Made by a program: the position numbers and the translations under genes. A stretch of 18,074 nucleotides of DNA. It comes from Campylobacterota bacterium. GTDB taxonomy: Bacteria > Campylobacterota > Campylobacteria > Campylobacterales > Sulfurimonadaceae. Within the stretch, counting starts at the first letter, position 1, and every line of letters starts with the position of its first letter. The notes beneath the pieces were generated by a model. The model worked only from the letters and a program-made list of their open reading frames with translations. It searched no databases and was not told where the DNA came from. The DNA is taken from assembly GCA_013153755.1 (NCBI GenBank), contig JAADDU010000177.1, positions 1 through 18,074 of the forward strand. Reading direction: 5' to 3'. Below are positions 6,367-14,087 of the stretch, piece after piece.

Positions 6367-7101
6367 GATATTTTCTTCCTTTGTTATGAGTGTTCCCTCT
6401 TCGTTTGAGAAACTTGTTCTTGTTACTAGATTTACATTTAATTTTTTTGCCAATTCTACTGAACGATTTTGTAATACTTTTGCACCAAGTGAAGCTAATT
6501 CTAACATCTCATCATAAGAGATTTTGTTAAGTTTTTTAGCTTTTGGCTCTATGCGTGGGTCTGTTGTGTAGATACCACTTACATCTGTGTAAATTTCACA
6601 AAGGTCTGCATCTATCGCTCCAGCTATGGCAACAGCACTCAAATCACTTCCACCACGACCAAGAGTAGTAACCTTTCCATCAGTAGATACCCCTTGAAAA
6701 CCAGCTACTACGATAATGGTGTCATTTGCGATAGCATCTTTCATGGTTTGAGGGTTTATCTCTTCTATTCGTGCTTTTGTATGTAAGTTGTCTGTAACTA
6801 TCCCAGCACCTCTACCTGTTAGAGATATAGCTTTATGTCCCATCTCATTTAGAGCGATGGAGAGTAGTGATGCAGTAACTCTTTCCCCTGAACTAAGAAG
6901 CATATCCATATCTGCTTTTGGAGGGTTTGATGAAAAATGTTCAGCATAACCTACAAGTTTATTGGTTTCTCCACTCATAGCAGACACAACTACTACAACA
7001 CTGTTTCCAGCTTTTTTAGTTTCACTAACACGAGAAGCTACATTTTGGATTCTATCCAAATCACCTACACTTGTTCCACCAAATTTTTGTACTATTAACA
7101 T
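5890..7101 (-). CDS. lysC: Aspartate kinase with two C-terminal ACT domains
   Basis: This 403-residue enzyme phosphorylates aspartate, the first step towards lysine, diaminopimelate, threonine and methionine. The kinase domain covers about residues 1-240: KFGGTS at 6-11, VSAMSGETN, SSGERV (71-75), GRGGSDLSAVA (148-158) and YTDVSGIYTTDPR (171-183). Two ACT regulatory domains follow, at about 265-330 (RVSLMGVKDRPGIA) and 340-403 (KVSIVGVGMKSHTGVA), consistent with allosteric feedback by lysine and/or threonine. The ATG immediately follows the rppH stop (TAGATG, no gap). An internal ATG at Met246, preceded by a good ribosome binding site, probably yields a separate regulatory beta subunit, as in the alpha2-beta2 aspartokinases of Bacillus and Corynebacterium; that product is listed separately. 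Confidence 0.96.
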   Translation of the reverse strand: MLIVQKFGGTSVGDLDRIQNVASRVSETKKAGNSVVVVVSAMSGETNKLVGYAEHFSSNPPKADMDMLLSSGERVTASLLSIALNEMGHKAISLTGRGAGIVTDNLHTKARIEEINPQTMKDAIANDTIIVVAGFQGVSTDGKVTTLGRGGSDLSAVAIAGAIDADLCEIYTDVSGIYTTDPRIEPKAKKLNKISYDEMLELASLGAKVLQNRSVELAKKLNVNLVTRTSFSNEEGTLITKEENIMEKPLVSGIALDRNQARVSLMGVKDRPGIASDIFNRLASNEVNIDMIIQNKSHDGATNIDFTVAEGDLNDAKKVVESFINDKEIVAVSYNEKICKVSIVGVGMKSHTGVAAKAFSTMADENININMISTSEIKVSMVIDEKYAELAVRSLHSAYELEK

Positions 7102-7572
7102 CTAAAGATAATCCTCATTTTTAAAATACTCTATAACTACTTTGTAAACTTCTTGTTTAAAAGAAGCACTAAGACCTAAAACCTCATCAACCCCAACAAA
7201 TTTAAAATCACTAAATTCTGGATGCTCTGTATCTATGTTTATCTTTGCATCTTTTTTAAGTTTTACTAAAAAGTACCTTTGTGTTTGCCCACAATAGGGT
7301 TGCATATTTTTAGCTATCTTGGGAGGAAAGTCATAAGATATCCACTCAGGATACTCAGCGATAATTTTTACTTTATCTGTTCCTATCTCCTCTTTGAGTT
7401 CTCGAAACATAGCCTCTTGAACCTCTTCGCCCTCATCTATACCACCTTGAGGAAACTGCCAAATATCACTCAAATCATTTCTTTGTGCTATAAAAATCTC
7501 TTTTTTTTGAGGATAGTTGTTTGACAAAATTATCATCGCAACATTTGGACGATATAATTTTTTTTCATTCAT
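7102..7572 (-). CDS. rppH: RNA pyrophosphohydrolase (Nudix family)
   Basis: This 156-residue Nudix hydrolase has a complete Nudix box at residues 43-65 (Gly43, Glu49, then RELKEEIGT with the metal-binding glutamates 58, 61 and 62). Flanking WQFPQGG and the C-terminal PYCGQTQRYFLVKL are typical of RppH/NudH, which removes pyrophosphate from 5'-triphosphorylated RNA to start mRNA decay and also hydrolyses dinucleoside polyphosphates. It is the first gene of the minus-strand operon rppH-lysC-hobA-holB-folP, the same order I recall in Helicobacter pylori (HP1228 onward). The start is supported by AGGTG about six bases upstream (complement of 7578-7583) and a TATAAT promoter at 7604-7599. lysC starts directly after its stop. 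Confidence 0.92.
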   Translation of the reverse strand: MNEKKLYRPNVAMIILSNNYPQKKEIFIAQRNDLSDIWQFPQGGIDEGEEVQEAMFRELKEEIGTDKVKIIAEYPEWISYDFPPKIAKNMQPYCGQTQRYFLVKLKKDAKINIDTEHPEFSDFKFVGVDEVLGLSASFKQEVYKVVIEYFKNEDYL

Positions 7573-7598
7573 AAATACACCTAAATTAAATTAACGCG

Positions 7599-7604
7599 AT
7601 TATA
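7599..7604 (-). promoter_or_regulatory. -10 element of the rppH-lysC-hobA-holB-folP operon
   Basis: Read on the minus strand, AGTATAATCG contains a perfect TATAAT about 27 bases before the rppH ATG. No clear -35 box is seen, which is common for promoters of this phylum. All five downstream genes are spaced by four bases or fewer, or overlap, and no other promoter is evident. Confidence 0.55.
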
Positions 7605-7639
7605 CTAAAAGAGGTATTAAAGTAAGATAATGAGTCTAA

Positions 7640-7674
7640 TTAAAGTTCCCACACAGAGTATGGGAACTAGTTAA
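7640..7674 (+). repeat. REP-like palindromic element, copy A
   Basis: An imperfect hairpin with arms GTTCCCA (7645-7651) and TGGGAAC (7661-7667); inside, AC pairs with GT around a short AGA loop. It is followed by TAGTTAA. A second, nearly identical copy lies 110 bases downstream (7750-7784): bases 7644-7674 are identical over 31 positions, and 34 of 35 match over the extended block. It resembles the widespread palindrome TTCCCACGCAGAGCGTGGGAA with the inner GC pairs changed to AT. Confidence 0.8.
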
Positions 7675-7680
7675 AAATCG

Positions 7681-7710
7681 CTCGTTCCCATTCTCCTGAA
7701 TGGGAATGCC
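7681..7710 (-). repeat. REP-like palindromic element, copy B in opposite orientation
   Basis: A perfect 9-bp stem, TTCCCATTC (7685-7693) with GAATGGGAA (7698-7706), and a TCCT loop. Its flanks CTCG before and TGCC after match the reverse complement of the common REP-like family (…GGGAACGAG ends), so relative to copy A it is inverted. Copies A and B, six bases apart, form a REPIN-like inverted pair. Confidence 0.75.
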
Positions 7711-7749
7711 TATAACTTCAAACTGCAAGATAAAATTAATGAAACAAGG

Positions 7750-7784
7750 TTAGAGTTCCCACACAGAGTATGGGAACTAGTTAA
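7750..7784 (+). repeat. REP-like palindromic element, copy A' (repeat of copy A)
   Basis: The same hairpin as copy A, with arms at 7755-7761 and 7771-7777 and identical inner bases. Its right edge runs into a perfect 16-base palindrome made of two tandem AACTAGTT units (7775-7790). The near-identity with copy A suggests recent duplication. Confidence 0.8.
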
Positions 7785-7833
7785 CTAGTTGTCTTTCTAC
7801 ATACAATTTACTCTTATCTAATCTCAAATAGGG

Positions 7834-7839
7834 TAAAAT
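7834..7839 (+). promoter_or_regulatory. Candidate -10 element of purH
   Basis: TAAAAT at 7834-7839 lies 27 bases before the purH ATG, with CAAGG at 7856-7860 as ribosome binding site. No clear -35 box is seen; the REP cluster lies just upstream. Confidence 0.4.
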
Positions 7840-7866
7840 TTCACAATTTATTTTTCAAGGTCTTAG

Positions 7867-9402
7867 ATGAAAAGAGCATTAGTTAGTGTTAGTGATAAAA
7901 GTGGCGTTGTAGATTTTTGTAAATCTTTAGTTAAAAATAACTATGAAATCATCTCAACAGGTGGAACATATAAGCTTTTAAAAGAGAGTGGTGTAGAAGC
8001 TATAGAGATAGATGAGGTTACAAAGTTTCCTGAGTGTTTTGAGGGGCGTGTTAAAACTCTAAACCCATATGTACATGGTGGTATCTTACATCGTCGTGAT
8101 AAACAAAGTCACTTAGACCAAGCAAAAGAACTTGGTGTTGAGTCTATAGACTTAGTTTGTGTAAACTTGTATCCTTTTAAAGAAACCATAGAGCGTACTG
8201 ATGATTTTGATGATATTATAGAAAATATCGACATCGGTGGACCAGCTATGGTTAGAAGTGCTGCTAAAAACTTTGATGCAGTTATAATCGTTACAAATGT
8301 AGAAGATTATGAAGAGGTTGTAGATGCGATAGAAAACGAGAAGAACACAAAAGAGTTTCGTCGTGGATATATGATAAAAGCTTATGAGCATACAGCAGCT
8401 TATGATAGCATGATAGCAAACTATATGAATGAGCGTTTTAATGATGGTTTTGGAGAAAAACAGTTTGTAGTTGGTAACAAAGTTATGGCAACTCGCTATG
8501 GTGAAAATCCACATCAAAAAGGTGCTTTATATGAATTTGATAACCATTTTACAAACAACTTTAAAACACTAAAAGGGGAAGCAAGTTTTAACAACTTAAA
8601 CGACCTTAACGGTGCTGTTAAAATCGCACGAGCATTTGGAGATGACAACGCTGTTTGTATCTCAAAACATGGTAATCCTTGTGGTTTTGCTATAAAAGAT
8701 AACCTTTTAGATGCTTATGTTGAAGCTTTAAAATGTGACCCAGTTTCTGCTTTTGGTGGTGTTGTAGCTGTTAATGGTGTAGTTACTAAAGAGATGGCTC
8801 TTAAGATGAATGAAATTTTCTTAGAAGTTATCATAGCTGGTCGTATAACAGAAGAAGCTCAAGAAGTTTTTGCATCTAAAAAGCGTATAAAACTTTTTGA
8901 GATGGGAAGTGATAAACTAACATTAGCAAATGATAAAAAAGATTTTAAACATATAGATGGTGGTTTTGTGTATCAAGATGCTGATAGAGTAGGGGATGAT
9001 GAGGTTAAAAATGCCAAATTAGTTTCTAAAAGTAGTGCATCTAAAGAGGAGATGAAAGACCTTGAAATCGCTTATAAAGTAGCAAGTCTTACAAAATCTA
9101 ACTGTGTAGTATATGTTAAAGATTCTGCAATGGTAGCAGTTGGGATGGGTATGACAAGCCGTGTTGATGCAGCACAATGTGCTTTGAAAAAAGCAAAAGA
9201 TATGGGACTTGATGTTAGTGGATGTGCATTGGCTAGTGAAGCATTTTTCCCTTTCCGTGATTCTATAGATGCAGCAGCTAAGGCTGGTGTGAAAAATGTC
9301 ATAGAACCAGGTGGAAGCATAAGAGATGAAGAGATTATAGATGCAGCAAATGAGTTTGGTATGAGTTTGTATTTTTCAGAAGTTCGCCACTTTTTGCATT
9401 AA
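7867..9402 (+). CDS. purH: Bifunctional AICAR formyltransferase / IMP cyclohydrolase
   Basis: This 511-residue cytosolic enzyme carries out the last two steps of de novo IMP synthesis: formylation of AICAR with 10-formyl-tetrahydrofolate, then ring closure. The N-terminal MGS-like cyclohydrolase domain (about 1-195) begins [16 protein letters not shown] and includes [28 protein letters not shown] and [16 protein letters not shown]. The C-terminal transformylase domain includes [13 protein letters not shown] (211-223), the catalytic KHGNPCG at 267-273, DPVSAFGGV (291-299) and the closing [11 protein letters not shown] and VRHFLH. Length and motifs are those of an intact enzyme. It stands alone between the REP cluster and metK; the required formyl-folate links it to folP in the same window. 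Confidence 0.98.
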   Translation: MKRALVSVSDKSGVVDFCKSLVKNNYEIISTGGTYKLLKESGVEAIEIDEVTKFPECFEGRVKTLNPYVHGGILHRRDKQSHLDQAKELGVESIDLVCVNLYPFKETIERTDDFDDIIENIDIGGPAMVRSAAKNFDAVIIVTNVEDYEEVVDAIENEKNTKEFRRGYMIKAYEHTAAYDSMIANYMNERFNDGFGEKQFVVGNKVMATRYGENPHQKGALYEFDNHFTNNFKTLKGEASFNNLNDLNGAVKIARAFGDDNAVCISKHGNPCGFAIKDNLLDAYVEALKCDPVSAFGGVVAVNGVVTKEMALKMNEIFLEVIIAGRITEEAQEVFASKKRIKLFEMGSDKLTLANDKKDFKHIDGGFVYQDADRVGDDEVKNAKLVSKSSASKEEMKDLEIAYKVASLTKSNCVVYVKDSAMVAVGMGMTSRVDAAQCALKKAKDMGLDVSGCALASEAFFPFRDSIDAAAKAGVKNVIEPGGSIRDEEIIDAANEFGMSLYFSEVRHFLH

Positions 9403-9417
9403 AAACTTTTGTTTTTA
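9400..9417 (+). terminator. Weak hairpin at the purH stop, possible terminator
   Basis: TAAAAAC (9400-9406, including the purH stop) pairs with GTTTTTA (9411-9417) around a TTTT loop. The 7-bp stem is AT-rich with no long T-tract after it, so termination would be weak; metK may be partly read through. Confidence 0.25.
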
Positions 9418-9439
9418 GTAAAGATTTAAAAACCTTAGA

Positions 9440-9495
9440 TATACTTCCATCGATTTATGGAGCTTGACTCTGTACTTCAATAAGGAAAATCGATG
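9440..9495 (+). promoter_or_regulatory. metK promoter and leader with a start-occluding inverted repeat
   Basis: TATACT at 9440-9445 is a possible -10. The leader holds a perfect 9-base inverted repeat: CATCGATTT (9448-9456) against AAATCGATG (9487-9495), the right arm of which contains the metK ATG. The ribosome binding site TAAGGA (9481-9486) lies in the intervening loop. The left arm can alternatively be part of a small hairpin CCAT/ATGG (9447-9450 with 9457-9460) whose loop is CGATTT, still complementary to AAATCG just before the ATG. Two alternative structures next to a start codon suggest translational control, but the exact transcription start decides whether the left arm is in the mRNA. 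Confidence 0.35.
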
Positions 9496-10650
9496 ACAAA
9501 AGAGTATATATTTACTTCAGAGTCTGTAACAGAAGGGCATCCCGATAAGATGGCTGATCAAATCAGTGATGCAATTTTGGATTATATTATTGAAAATGAT
9601 AAAAATGCTAGAGTAGCGTGTGAAACTCTAGTATCTAATGGTTTTTGTGTAATCGCAGGTGAACTGAAGACAACGGCTTATGCCCCTATGCAAGAGATTG
9701 CTAGAAAGGTTATACAAGAGATAGGTTATACAGATGCTACTTATGGTTTTGACTATAGAGCTGCTGCTGTACTAAATGGTATAGGGGAACAATCCCCCGA
9801 TATAAACCAAGGTGTTGACAAAGAGTGTGGAGAGATAGGTGCAGGTGACCAAGGCTTAATGTTTGGTTATGCTTGTAGTGAAACTGATGTACTTATGCCT
9901 TTGCCTATATATTTAGCACATCGCTTAACTCAAAGGTTAGCAGAAGTAAGAAAAGAGGGTATCGTTCCCTATCTTCGTCCAGATGGAAAAGCACAAATAA
10001 GTATAAAATATGTAGATGACAAACCTGTAGGTGTTGATACAGTTGTTATATCTACTCAACACGCTCCAGAAGTTTCTCAAGAGCAAATACACAAAGATAT
10101 GATACAAGAAGTTATAAAGTATGTAATTCCATCAGAAATGATAGATGAAGATACTATATTTCATATAAATCCAACTGGAAAATTTGTTATAGGTGGACCA
10201 CAAGGTGATGCAGGTCTAACAGGTCGTAAAATCATAGTAGATACTTATGGTGGAAGTTGCCCTCATGGTGGTGGTGCTTTTAGTGGAAAAGACCCTACTA
10301 AAGTTGATAGAAGTGCAGCTTATGCAGCTAGATGGGTAGCTAAAAACCTTGTAGCATCTGGTGCTTGTAGTAAAGCTACCATCCAAGTTGCCTATGCTAT
10401 AGGTGTATCAAAACCTGTTTCTATAATGGTAAACACTCATGGAAGTGCGATAGTTCAAGAAAGCAAGATAGAAGAGTGTGTTAAAGAGTTGTTTGACTTA
10501 TCTCCAAAAGGAATTATAGATGCACTTGATTTGCTTCGCCCTATATATAGAAAAACTGCTTCTTATGGACATTTTGGTAGAGAAGAAGATGGCTTCACAT
10601 GGGAAGAAACTAATCGTGTTGAAGAGATTAAAAGGTATTTAGATATTTAA
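9493..10650 (+). CDS. metK: S-adenosylmethionine synthetase (methionine adenosyltransferase)
   Basis: This 385-residue cytosolic enzyme makes S-adenosylmethionine from methionine and ATP. It shows the family signatures in order: [16 protein letters not shown] from residue 15, [12 protein letters not shown] (98-109), GAGDQG (116-121), [23 protein letters not shown] split around residue 235, and the glycine-rich loop [16 protein letters not shown] (259-274). Length and motifs match an intact enzyme. The ATG at 9493 has TAAGGA just upstream. The leader can form an inverted repeat covering the start codon, a possible point of control. The gene sits alone between purH and fdxA. Confidence 0.98.
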   Translation: MTKEYIFTSESVTEGHPDKMADQISDAILDYIIENDKNARVACETLVSNGFCVIAGELKTTAYAPMQEIARKVIQEIGYTDATYGFDYRAAAVLNGIGEQSPDINQGVDKECGEIGAGDQGLMFGYACSETDVLMPLPIYLAHRLTQRLAEVRKEGIVPYLRPDGKAQISIKYVDDKPVGVDTVVISTQHAPEVSQEQIHKDMIQEVIKYVIPSEMIDEDTIFHINPTGKFVIGGPQGDAGLTGRKIIVDTYGGSCPHGGGAFSGKDPTKVDRSAAYAARWVAKNLVASGACSKATIQVAYAIGVSKPVSIMVNTHGSAIVQESKIEECVKELFDLSPKGIIDALDLLRPIYRKTASYGHFGREEDGFTWEETNRVEEIKRYLDI

Positions 10651-10720
10651 GTCACTTTTTTAGCTTTGTTTAAAAATCTTGTGATAAACTTATCTCGAAA
10701 ATTTATTTTAGGAGAAATTT

Positions 10721-11005
10721 ATGGCAGTAATTATTAATGATACTTGTATCAACTGTGGTGCGTGTATAGATGAATGTCCAGTAGAGGCAATCGTTGATGA
10801 GGATGATAATCCAACTGGTGAGGACACTTACTATGTATATGGTGATAAATGTGTAGAGTGTGTTGGTCACCATGATGAGCCAGCATGTGCTACTGCATGT
10901 CCTACAGAGGGTTGTATCACTTGGGATGCTATTGGTGAATCTCCAGAGCATCGTGAAGATATCACAGATGAGCAACGTGCAAATAAAGAGAACATCGTAG
11001 ATTAA
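10721..11005 (+). CDS. fdxA: 2[4Fe-4S] ferredoxin, Allochromatium type
   Basis: This 94-residue cytosolic electron carrier has two cluster motifs: Cys9, 12, 15 and 19 (CINCGACIDECP), and Cys44, 47, 56 and 60 with eight residues between the second and third cysteines (CVEC, then CATACP). That insertion and the C-terminal extension beyond residue 70 are the marks of the Alvin-type ferredoxins rather than the short clostridial type. Such ferredoxins have low-potential clusters and in this phylum probably serve oxidoreductases such as pyruvate or 2-oxoglutarate:acceptor enzymes, which is inference here. GGAGA upstream of the ATG is a good ribosome binding site. In Campylobacter jejuni the fdxA gene also neighbours ndk-rpmF-plsX-fabH, as I recall. 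A terminator separates it from ndk. Confidence 0.95.
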   Translation: MAVIINDTCINCGACIDECPVEAIVDEDDNPTGEDTYYVYGDKCVECVGHHDEPACATACPTEGCITWDAIGESPEHREDITDEQRANKENIVD

Positions 11006-11023
11006 TTCTCTCCTCTTTTTTAA

Positions 11024-11064
11024 CCATAAAGTGCATTTTTGTGCTTTATGGAAACTTCCTTTTT
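11024..11064 (+). terminator. Rho-independent terminator after fdxA
   Basis: A 12-bp stem with two G-T wobbles (11024-11035 pairing with 11040-11051; outer part CCATAAAG/CTTTATGG) closes a TTTT loop. A short AAACTTCC spacer and six T follow. A stretch of T also lies before it, so it could act weakly on the other strand. Confidence 0.75.
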
Positions 11065-11105
11065 TAAAATATCGTAATTTAAACTTAAAAACATCATAAT
11101 TTGGA

Positions 11106-11111
11106 TATAAT
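11106..11111 (+). promoter_or_regulatory. -10 element of the ndk-DUF177-rpmF-plsX-fabH transcript
   Basis: A perfect TATAAT in GGATATAATCC lies 33 bases before the ndk ATG, with AGGAGA at 11135-11140 as ribosome binding site. The -35 region is poor. The five downstream genes are closely packed with no terminator between them. Confidence 0.6.
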
Positions 11112-11144
11112 CCCACACTAATTTTATATTTTACAGGAGATTTG

Positions 11145-11558
11145 ATGGAAAGAACACTATCAATAATCAAACCAGATGCAGTTGCTAAAGGTGTTATCGG
11201 AAAAATTTTAGATCGTTTTGAAAGCAATGGTCTTAGAATCGTAGCTACTAAAAAGATTCAACTTTCACGCGCTGATGCAGAAGCATTTTATGCTATCCAT
11301 GCTGAGAGACCTTTTTTTAATGACTTAGTTGACTTTATGATAAGTGGACCAGTTGTTACAACAGTACTTGAAGGTGAAAGTGCGATGCAAAAAAATCGTG
11401 ACCTTATGGGTGCAACAAACCCTAAAGAAGCAGAAGCTGGTACTATCCGTGCTGATTTTGCAGAAAATATCGATGCTAACGCAGTTCACGGAAGTGATTC
11501 TGTTGAAAATGCAGCTATTGAGATAGCATTTTTCTTTTCTCAAAGAGAACTTTCATAA
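11145..11558 (+). CDS. ndk: Nucleoside diphosphate kinase
   Basis: This 137-residue enzyme transfers the gamma-phosphate between nucleoside triphosphates and diphosphates and keeps NTP and dNTP pools balanced. It begins with the canonical [12 protein letters not shown], has [15 protein letters not shown] and RDLMGATNP, and ends in the active-site segment NAVHGSDS with the phosphorylated His115. Length is exactly typical of bacterial Ndk. The ATG at 11145 is chosen because AGGAGA sits just upstream at 11135-11140; the TTG directly before it (11142) would add only one residue. A good TATAAT promoter precedes it. DUF177 follows after 11 bases. Confidence 0.98.
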   Translation: MERTLSIIKPDAVAKGVIGKILDRFESNGLRIVATKKIQLSRADAEAFYAIHAERPFFNDLVDFMISGPVVTTVLEGESAMQKNRDLMGATNPKEAEAGTIRADFAENIDANAVHGSDSVENAAIEIAFFFSQRELS

Positions 11559-11569
11559 CCTAAGAGTTT

Positions 11570-11920
11570 ATGAAAATACAATTAAGAAAAGTAACTAAAA
11601 CACCATTAGACTTTGAAGTAAAATCTAATGAAATAACTTTTAAAGGTTATTTAGAGTATCATGGTGGCAAATTAATTTTGCTAAAAGCAAATCTTAGTGG
11701 TTTGCTTGCTAGAGAGTGTGATACTTGTGCAGAAGAATTTAAAATGCCTCTTGATGAAAAGATAGAATTTTTCATCAGTGATGGTATATATGAAGATGAA
11801 GATAACATTGAACTTGATGTTGTTGAATCTTTTGATGGTATAGCAGACATGGAGGAGCTTTTGGCTTCTGAAGTAGAGCTTATCAAAAGTGACTATTGTA
11901 GTTGCGAAAATTGTAAATAA
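11570..11920 (+). CDS. DUF177 (YceD-family) protein
   Basis: This 116-residue protein belongs to the DUF177/YceD family, which almost always lies directly in front of rpmF, as here. In plants and E. coli the family is linked to 23S rRNA accumulation and early large-subunit assembly; the biochemical activity is not settled. The sequence shows the family's central CDTC (Cys50, Cys53) and a second cysteine group near the end (Cys110, Cys112, Cys115), which together could bind a metal such as zinc; that is inference. The C-terminal third is very acidic. The start at 11570 follows the ndk stop by 11 bases and has only a weak AAGAG site. No start further upstream avoids overlap with ndk. Confidence 0.85.
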   Translation: MKIQLRKVTKTPLDFEVKSNEITFKGYLEYHGGKLILLKANLSGLLARECDTCAEEFKMPLDEKIEFFISDGIYEDEDNIELDVVESFDGIADMEELLASEVELIKSDYCSCENCK

Positions 11921-11941
11921 ATTTAAAAAAAGGAACAAAAA

Positions 11942-12091
11942 ATGGCAGTACCTAAGAGAAGAGTGTCTCACTCTCGTTCAGCAAAAAGAAGAACTCACTA
12001 TAAAATTACTTTAGCTAAACCAGTTAAAGATAAAGATGGAACTTATAAACTTCCACACCACATCAACCCAACTACTGGTGAGTATAAATAG
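11942..12091 (+). CDS. rpmF: 50S ribosomal protein L32
   Basis: This short gene encodes 49 residues beginning [20 protein letters not shown], the unmistakable start of L32, and ending [12 protein letters not shown]32 is a small basic protein of the large ribosomal subunit. The ATG is preceded by AAAGGA. It does not contain the four-cysteine zinc site found in some L32 proteins, so it is of the cysteine-free type, which does not depend on zinc. It lies 21 bases after DUF177 and three bases before plsX, the conserved rpmF-plsX-fabH order that joins ribosome and lipid synthesis. Confidence 0.97.
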   Translation: MAVPKRRVSHSRSAKRRTHYKITLAKPVKDKDGTYKLPHHINPTTGEYK

Positions 12092-12094
12092 TCA

Positions 12095-13093
12095 ATGATT
12101 AAGATTGCTATAGATGCGATGGGCGGGGACTTCGGTCCTGAGCCGATTGTTAAGGGTTGTATAACTGCACTAAAAAGAAAACTATTTAAGCCTATTTTAG
12201 TAGGTAAAAAATCAGAAATTTTACCTCTGTTACCAAAGCGTTATAGAGATAAGATTTCCATAGTAGAGAGTAGTGATGTCATCTCTATGAGTGACGCAGC
12301 TACTGATGCAGTAAAGAGAAAAGAGAGTTCTATCTATATGGCTATGGAACTTGTTAGAAATGGCGAAGCTGATGGTGTTGTATCAGCTGGACATAGTGGT
12401 GCTACTATGACTCTTGCAACTTTAAGACTTGGTCGCCTAAAAGGTGTTGCTCGTCCGGCACTTGTAACTCTTATGCCTACAAAAACTTCTCGCCGTTCAA
12501 TCCTACTTGATGTTGGTGCTAATGTTGACTCAAAACCTGAACATTTAGCTCAGTTTGCTGTTATGGGTGGATGCTATGCAGAAGATTTGTTAAAGATAAA
12601 AAATCCAAGCATAGGTATCTTAGCAAATGGTGAAGAAGATTCTAAAGGAAGTGAAGTAACAAAAGCAACTTTTAAACTTCTTCAAGGTTATAAAGGTTTT
12701 AAAGGTAATGTTGAGGGTAGTGATATTTTCAATGGTACTTGTGATGTTATAACTTGTGATGGATTTGTAGGAAACTTAGTACTAAAATCTGCCGAGGGTG
12801 TTGCATCTACCATAAGCCAACTCATAAAAGATTATATAAGAAAATCACCAGTTGCTATCACTGGTGCGCTTTTAATGAGAAAAGTTTTTAAACTTCTTAA
12901 AAAAGAGATAGACTATGCTGAAGTTGGTGGTGCTCCACTTATAGGTATAAAAGGTTGTGCTATCGTTAGCCATGGTAAAAGTAATGCAAGAGCTATAGAA
13001 AATGCGATTTATCAAGCTATAGCTTATGTTGATACAGGTGTGAATGAGCATATAGTATCAAGGTTAGAGACACTAAAACAAAAGGAATCTTAA
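12095..13093 (+). CDS. plsX: Phosphate acyltransferase PlsX
   Basis: This 332-residue peripheral membrane enzyme makes acyl-phosphate from acyl-ACP, the donor used by PlsY to start phospholipid synthesis. The N-terminus [20 protein letters not shown] is the family signature, followed by SAGHSGATM, a [22 protein letters not shown] segment split around residue 143, and [13 protein letters not shown] and [10 protein letters not shown] near the C-terminus. Length fits the family (about 330-350). The start ATG at 12095 lies three bases after rpmF, and its stop overlaps the fabH ATG by one base (TAATG), so translation of the two is coupled. Confidence 0.97.
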   Translation: MIKIAIDAMGGDFGPEPIVKGCITALKRKLFKPILVGKKSEILPLLPKRYRDKISIVESSDVISMSDAATDAVKRKESSIYMAMELVRNGEADGVVSAGHSGATMTLATLRLGRLKGVARPALVTLMPTKTSRRSILLDVGANVDSKPEHLAQFAVMGGCYAEDLLKIKNPSIGILANGEEDSKGSEVTKATFKLLQGYKGFKGNVEGSDIFNGTCDVITCDGFVGNLVLKSAEGVASTISQLIKDYIRKSPVAITGALLMRKVFKLLKKEIDYAEVGGAPLIGIKGCAIVSHGKSNARAIENAIYQAIAYVDTGVNEHIVSRLETLKQKES

Positions 13094-14085
13094 TGGCTTA
13101 CGCTGCTCTTAGATCGATAGGTGCTTATGCTCCACAAAAAATATTAACAAATGAAGAACTTTCAAAAATGGTTGATACTTCTGATGAGTGGATTACTAAG
13201 CGTACTGGTATTAAAGAGCGTAGAATAGCTAAAGATGATGAAACTACAAGTGATTTAGGTGTAGAAGCTTCTAAAAAAGCATTAGAGCGTAGTGGTATTG
13301 CATCTAAAGATATAGATATGGTTATATGTGCTACTATCTCTCCTGATTATTTTTGTATGCCTTCAACTGCAACTATCATTGCCAATAAACTTGGATTAAA
13401 TGGTGTAACTGCATTTGATATCAGTGCTGCATGTACTGGTTTTGTTTATATCCTTTCTATTGCAAAGGCTTTTATAGAATCAGGAATGAAGAAAAATATT
13501 CTTATAGTTGGTGCTGAGAAATTATCTGCTATTACTGATTATACAGATAGAGGTACTTGTATCTTATTTGGTGATGGTGCTGGTGCAGCTGTTGTTAGTG
13601 CAACAGATGATAAAAGTGAAGCTATCATAGATGTAAATACAGGTGCAGATGGTACTTATGCAGACTTACTTATGAGTCCAAATGGTGGGACAGGCTCTCC
13701 ACATGATTCACTAGAATCTGAAAAGTGTTTTATGCAGATGAAGGGTAATGAAACTTTTAAAGTTGCAGTAAGAACACTTACTAAGGATGTTGTTGAGATT
13801 TTAGAGTCTAACAATATACAAAGTGCCTCTATAGACCATTTTGTACCACATCAAGCAAACTATAGAATTATAAAAGCTGTTGGAGATGCTCTTAAAATGA
13901 CAAAAGAGCAAGTTGTCTTAACAGTTGCAAAGTATGGTAACACTTCAGGGGCATCTATCCCTATGGCTATAAATGATATATATGAACAAGGTGAACTTAA
14001 AAAAGGTGAACTTCTCCTTTTAGATGCTTTTGGTGGGGGACTTACTTGGGGAAGTGCTTTAGTGCCTTTTTCCCCGTTAAAGTAG
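13093..14085 (+). CDS. fabH: 3-oxoacyl-ACP synthase III (KAS III)
   Basis: This 330-residue condensing enzyme starts type II fatty-acid synthesis by joining acetyl-CoA and malonyl-ACP. The catalytic triad is visible: Cys114 in DISAACTGF, His253 in VPHQANYRI and Asn283 in [22 protein letters not shown] near residues 31-44 is the usual KAS III signature. The ATG at 13093 overlaps the plsX stop by one base and has AAAGGA upstream. The pair plsX-fabH competes for and supplies acyl chains for membrane lipids. It is the last gene of this transcript and meets the HIT gene tail to tail with a two-base gap. Confidence 0.97.
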   Translation: MAYAALRSIGAYAPQKILTNEELSKMVDTSDEWITKRTGIKERRIAKDDETTSDLGVEASKKALERSGIASKDIDMVICATISPDYFCMPSTATIIANKLGLNGVTAFDISAACTGFVYILSIAKAFIESGMKKNILIVGAEKLSAITDYTDRGTCILFGDGAGAAVVSATDDKSEAIIDVNTGADGTYADLLMSPNGGTGSPHDSLESEKCFMQMKGNETFKVAVRTLTKDVVEILESNNIQSASIDHFVPHQANYRIIKAVGDALKMTKEQVVLTVAKYGNTSGASIPMAINDIYEQGELKKGELLLLDAFGGGLTWGSALVPFSPLK

Positions 14086-14087
14086 TC

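Noticed and set aside
7640..7790. Possible short CRISPR array from the two identical 31-bp blocks
   Set aside because: Only two identical copies exist, the gap is 79 bases, the repeat is itself a REP-like hairpin with an inverted relative in the gap, and no cas gene is nearby.
7775..7790. Perfect 16-base palindrome of two AACTAGTT units
   Set aside because: It begins in the edge of REP copy A' and is most simply a by-product of that element; no second copy was seen elsewhere, so it was not listed as an operator.
11681..11971. Minus-strand open frame opposite DUF177 and the start of rpmF
   Set aside because: It is antisense to conserved genes, is Phe/Ser/Thr-rich as expected for complemented Lys/Glu codons, and has no start signals.
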